From Caldilineaceae bacterium (GTDB taxonomy: Bacteria; Chloroflexota; Anaerolineae; Caldilineales; Caldilineaceae), in assembly GCA_026989655.1 (NCBI GenBank), contig JALSIX010000112.1, forward strand, positions 1 through 53,437: a stretch of 53,437 bases of DNA, given 5' to 3'. Made by a program: the position numbers and the translations under genes. The notes below the pieces were generated by a model, which saw only the letters and a program-made list of their open reading frames with translations, was not told the origin of the DNA and made no database searches. Of this stretch, positions 51,448 through 53,437 are shown one piece after another. How positions within the stretch are numbered: the stretch's first letter is position 1; each line of letters opens with the position of its first letter.

Positions 51448-53081
51448 GGGGCTCCTCCTTGGGGCCGGGGTGCGTGGCAGGGCACGTGGACGGTGATCCG
51501 GGTGCCTCCACCTGGGCGGGAGACCACGTCCAGCCGTCCGCCGATGGTCTCGGCCCGTTCGAACATGCTCAGCAGTCCCAGCCCGCCCCGATCCCGGATC
51601 GCGGCGCAGTCGAATCCCTGGCCGTCGTCCTCCACGGTGACGGTGATCTCCTGGTCGTCGGCCTGGAAGTGGACGGTGACGGACTGGGCGTCCGCGTGTT
51701 TCAGGGAGTTGTTCAGGGCCTCCTGGATGATCCGGTAGAGGCTCTCCTCCACGTGGAGGGGGAGCGGGACGGTCTGGTCCACGATGAGCTGGGCCTTGAT
51801 GCCGGCCCGGCGCTCCACCGCGTCCAGCCGCCGCTGGACGGCCAGGGCCAGCCCTCCGGTCTCCTCCAGGTCCACGGGCCGCAGCTCGTACACCAGCAGG
51901 CGCATCTCCTTGAGCGCGCGGCGCGCGGTCTGGCTGAGCCAGGCCAGGTGCTCCTCCACGGCCTCGGTCTGGCCGCTGCGCAGCAGGCGCTGGCTGGCCT
52001 CTGCAAAGAGGGTCAGGCTGAAGAGGGACTGGGTGACCGAGTCGTGCAGGTCGCGGGCCAGGCGACGGCGTTCCTCCATGACGGCCAACTGGCCGGCCTC
52101 CTGGTAGAGCCGGGCGTTCTCCACGGCCACGCCGATCTGGTGGGCAATGGAGGTGAGCAGGGAGATCTGCTCTGGCCGGAAGCCCCTGCCCGGGCGCCCC
52201 AGGATGCTGATGACGCCCAGGACCTTGCCCTTGGCCCGCATGGGCGCGCCCAGGAAGGTGTGGAACACCTGGGCCGGTGCGCTGTGGATCTCCAGCACAT
52301 GGCCCATGTCGGAGACCGCGATGGGCGCTCCCTCCTGGAAGACCCGGCTGATGGGGCCACTGCCCAGGGGGACGAACTTCAACTGGGTCACGGACCAGGA
52401 GGAGAGGCCCCGGTGGGCCGCGAGGTTCAGGGTCTGGGTCCGCTCGTTCCAGAGGTGGATGGCCCCCTTGCGGGCCCCCATGATGGGCAGGACCCGGTCC
52501 AGGGAGCTGTTCAGGATGGTGTCCAGGTGGATAGACTCGCTGGCCACGGAGGCCACATCGTAGAGGACGGCCAGCTCGTCGTGGGCCTTCTTCAGCGCCT
52601 CCTCCGCCCGTTTGCGCTCGGTGATGTCGTAGCCGAAGGTGATGGCGCCGTAGATCTGGCCCTGTTCGTCCATGAGGCTGCGGGAGTTCCAGAGGATGGT
52701 GCGGCGCTCCCCGTTCTTGCAGCGGATCTCCCGCTCGAAGTGGGTCACAGGCCGGTCCTCGTGGATGATGCCGTAGGCCTGCTCCTGCGCGGTCCGTCGG
52801 TACTCCTCGTCCGGATAGAGCCATTCCCAGATCTGGCTATGCCCCAGGACCTCCTCCCGGGAGTAGCCGCTGATCTCCTCGGCCACCTTGTTCCAGTAGA
52901 CGATGTTCAGCTCGTTGTCGTGGACGTTGAGCCAGACGTTCACGTGGTCGATGATGCTGTCCGAGAAGCGCCGCCGGATGAGGGTCTCCGCGTCCAGGGA
53001 TGGACCCCGGGCCAGCCCTGGGGTGGATGGGCTCGAGTTCGGGGAAGGCCCCCGGACCGCGTTCTGGGCAGGGTGGGTCAT
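51444..53081 (-). CDS. PAS-GAF sensor histidine kinase (HisKA_3 type)
   Basis: 545 residues from the ATG at 53081; no reliable start is seen in the longer open frame to 53336, which enters the insertion sequence. PAS with PAC motif (about 40-155; ITFGYDITERKRAEEAL), GAF (about 175-325), HisKA_3 with His346 in RRLARDLHDSVTQSLF, and HATPase_c with EALNNSLKHA (N457, N458) and DDGQGF. There are no membrane segments, so it is a soluble sensor. It phosphorylates the NarL regulator encoded by the overlapping downstream gene. The GAF lacks the Cys cluster seen in the kinase at 27029-28216, so the signal is probably different. An IS element starts 120 bp upstream. Confidence 0.94.
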   Translation of the reverse strand: MTHPAQNAVRGPSPNSSPSTPGLARGPSLDAETLIRRRFSDSIIDHVNVWLNVHDNELNIVYWNKVAEEISGYSREEVLGHSQIWEWLYPDEEYRRTAQEQAYGIIHEDRPVTHFEREIRCKNGERRTILWNSRSLMDEQGQIYGAITFGYDITERKRAEEALKKAHDELAVLYDVASVASESIHLDTILNSSLDRVLPIMGARKGAIHLWNERTQTLNLAAHRGLSSWSVTQLKFVPLGSGPISRVFQEGAPIAVSDMGHVLEIHSAPAQVFHTFLGAPMRAKGKVLGVISILGRPGRGFRPEQISLLTSIAHQIGVAVENARLYQEAGQLAVMEERRRLARDLHDSVTQSLFSLTLFAEASQRLLRSGQTEAVEEHLAWLSQTARRALKEMRLLVYELRPVDLEETGGLALAVQRRLDAVERRAGIKAQLIVDQTVPLPLHVEESLYRIIQEALNNSLKHADAQSVTVHFQADDQEITVTVEDDGQGFDCAAIRDRGGLGLLSMFERAETIGGRLDVVSRPGGGTRITVHVPCHAPRPQGGAP

Positions 53082-53154
53082 AGTGCTCTGGCCACCAGGC
53101 AGGGGGAAGGGCCGCGGGATATGGGCTGTCCGAAGCTCCTCGGCGCGGGACCTT

Positions 53155-53182
53155 TTTATCACGGCGGACGAAGCCGTGTCAA
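53155..53182 (-). promoter_or_regulatory. Promoter of the PAS-GAF kinase operon
   Basis: On the minus strand TTGACA (53182-53177) and GATAAA (53160-53155) are 16 bases apart, about 74 bases upstream of the ATG at 53081. The apparent IS end begins only 20 bp beyond the -35. Confidence 0.5.
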
Positions 53183-53201
53183 GTCGATCTTTCCGGGGGC
53201 G

Positions 53202-53437
53202 CAGGGCAATCGCGTGAAAAGTGGCCAGTTTTCCGTTTTTATGGCAAGGTGAGGGGGCCGGAGCGGATCCAAGACCTACCCACCCTCCAGGAGGAACGCC
53301 CATGTCCCCGAAAGAAAAGACCGGAGCCTTCATCACCTACTTTCAGGAGCTTCCAGACCCCCGCCATAGCCGGTCCCAGCGTCACCGATTTTTGGACATT
53401 CTGGTCATCGGCATCTGTGCGGTTCTGTGTGGGGCCG
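53202..53437 (+). mobile_element. Insertion sequence, ISAs1 family, left part (truncated by window)
   Basis: The transposase gene begins at 53302. A candidate left terminal repeat starts CAGGGCAATCGCGTG at 53202, the kind of CAGGG-end recalled for ISAs1-family elements, with about 100 bp of non-coding leader. The right end and target duplication are outside the window, so the exact border is unverified. Confidence 0.6.
53302..53437 (+). CDS. ISAs1-family transposase, N-terminal part (cut by window edge)
   Basis: 45 residues are visible: MSPKEKTGAFITYFQEL, PDPRHSRSQRHRFLDIL, VIGICAVLCGA. The PDPR..R.....LDIL.I.ICAVLCGA pattern is the N-terminal DDE_Tnp_1-associated domain of ISAs1/H-repeat transposases. 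GGAGG lies 8 bases before the ATG. The catalytic DDE residues lie beyond the window. It catalyses cut-and-paste movement of its own element. Confidence 0.88.
   Translation, partial: MSPKEKTGAFITYFQELPDPRHSRSQRHRFLDILVIGICAVLCGA

Overview
The window is a G+C-rich (about two thirds by eye) bacterial chromosome segment made almost entirely of uptake and catabolism genes, with no ribosomal, replication or cell-division genes. Substrate-binding lipoproteins with Ala/Pro-rich linkers after the lipobox, an F420/LLM-type oxidoreductase, NarL-type two-component pairs, heptameric intergenic repeats and dispersed palindromic repeats suggest a Chloroflexota-like organism. This is an inference from style; no marker gene fixes the taxonomy.

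Layout. (1) 1-11434, minus strand: an amidohydrolase (cut by the window edge), a D-2-hydroxyacid dehydrogenase lacking its catalytic Arg, a class I aldolase, a cytoplasmic 5'-nucleotidase-like phosphoesterase, a second D-2-hydroxyacid dehydrogenase, a CUT1-type ABC importer (two permeases and a binding lipoprotein, no ATPase), a second amidohydrolase/deaminase and an LLM flavin oxidoreductase. Two 112-bp inverted copies of a MITE-like element lie at 2335 and 7429. (2) 11435-11833: a divergent promoter region. (3) 11834-23462, plus strand: tandem XRE-cupin regulators, an SDR, a complete BMP-type (nucleoside-like) ABC importer, a double SnoaL-like protein, an FTCD_C-like protein, an SDR with an altered active site, an FGGY kinase and another SDR. 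(4) 23523-28216, minus strand: an MFS transporter, a 1.2-kb array of ten palindromic ~120-bp repeats, and a GAF histidine kinase/NarL regulator pair. (5) 28410-35257, minus strand: two DUF917 proteins and a HyuA-type protein with a PIN/Phd toxin-antitoxin pair lodged between the DUF917 genes, then OppF and OppD. (6) 35340-35805, plus strand: a frameshifted DUF4258 gene and a DUF2283 gene. (7) 35865-50545, minus strand: OppC, OppB and OppA of system 1, HyuB, HyuA, an EthD-like small protein, an Asp/Glu/hydantoin racemase, and a second complete Opp system. (8) 50785-53081: a PAS-GAF histidine kinase and NarL regulator. (9) 53202-53437: the start of an ISAs1-family insertion sequence.

How it fits together. 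The right half reads as two peptide/opine-type ABC importers sharing a set of hydantoinase/oxoprolinase-type ATP-dependent cyclic amidases, DUF917 proteins and a racemase: uptake and opening of cyclic amides such as hydantoins or 5-oxoproline derivatives. The left half reads as uptake of glycoside- or riboside-like molecules followed by deamination, phosphorylation and oxidation. Two HisKA_3/NarL sensor pairs bracket the cyclic-amide half. Substrates are inferred from protein families, not demonstrated.
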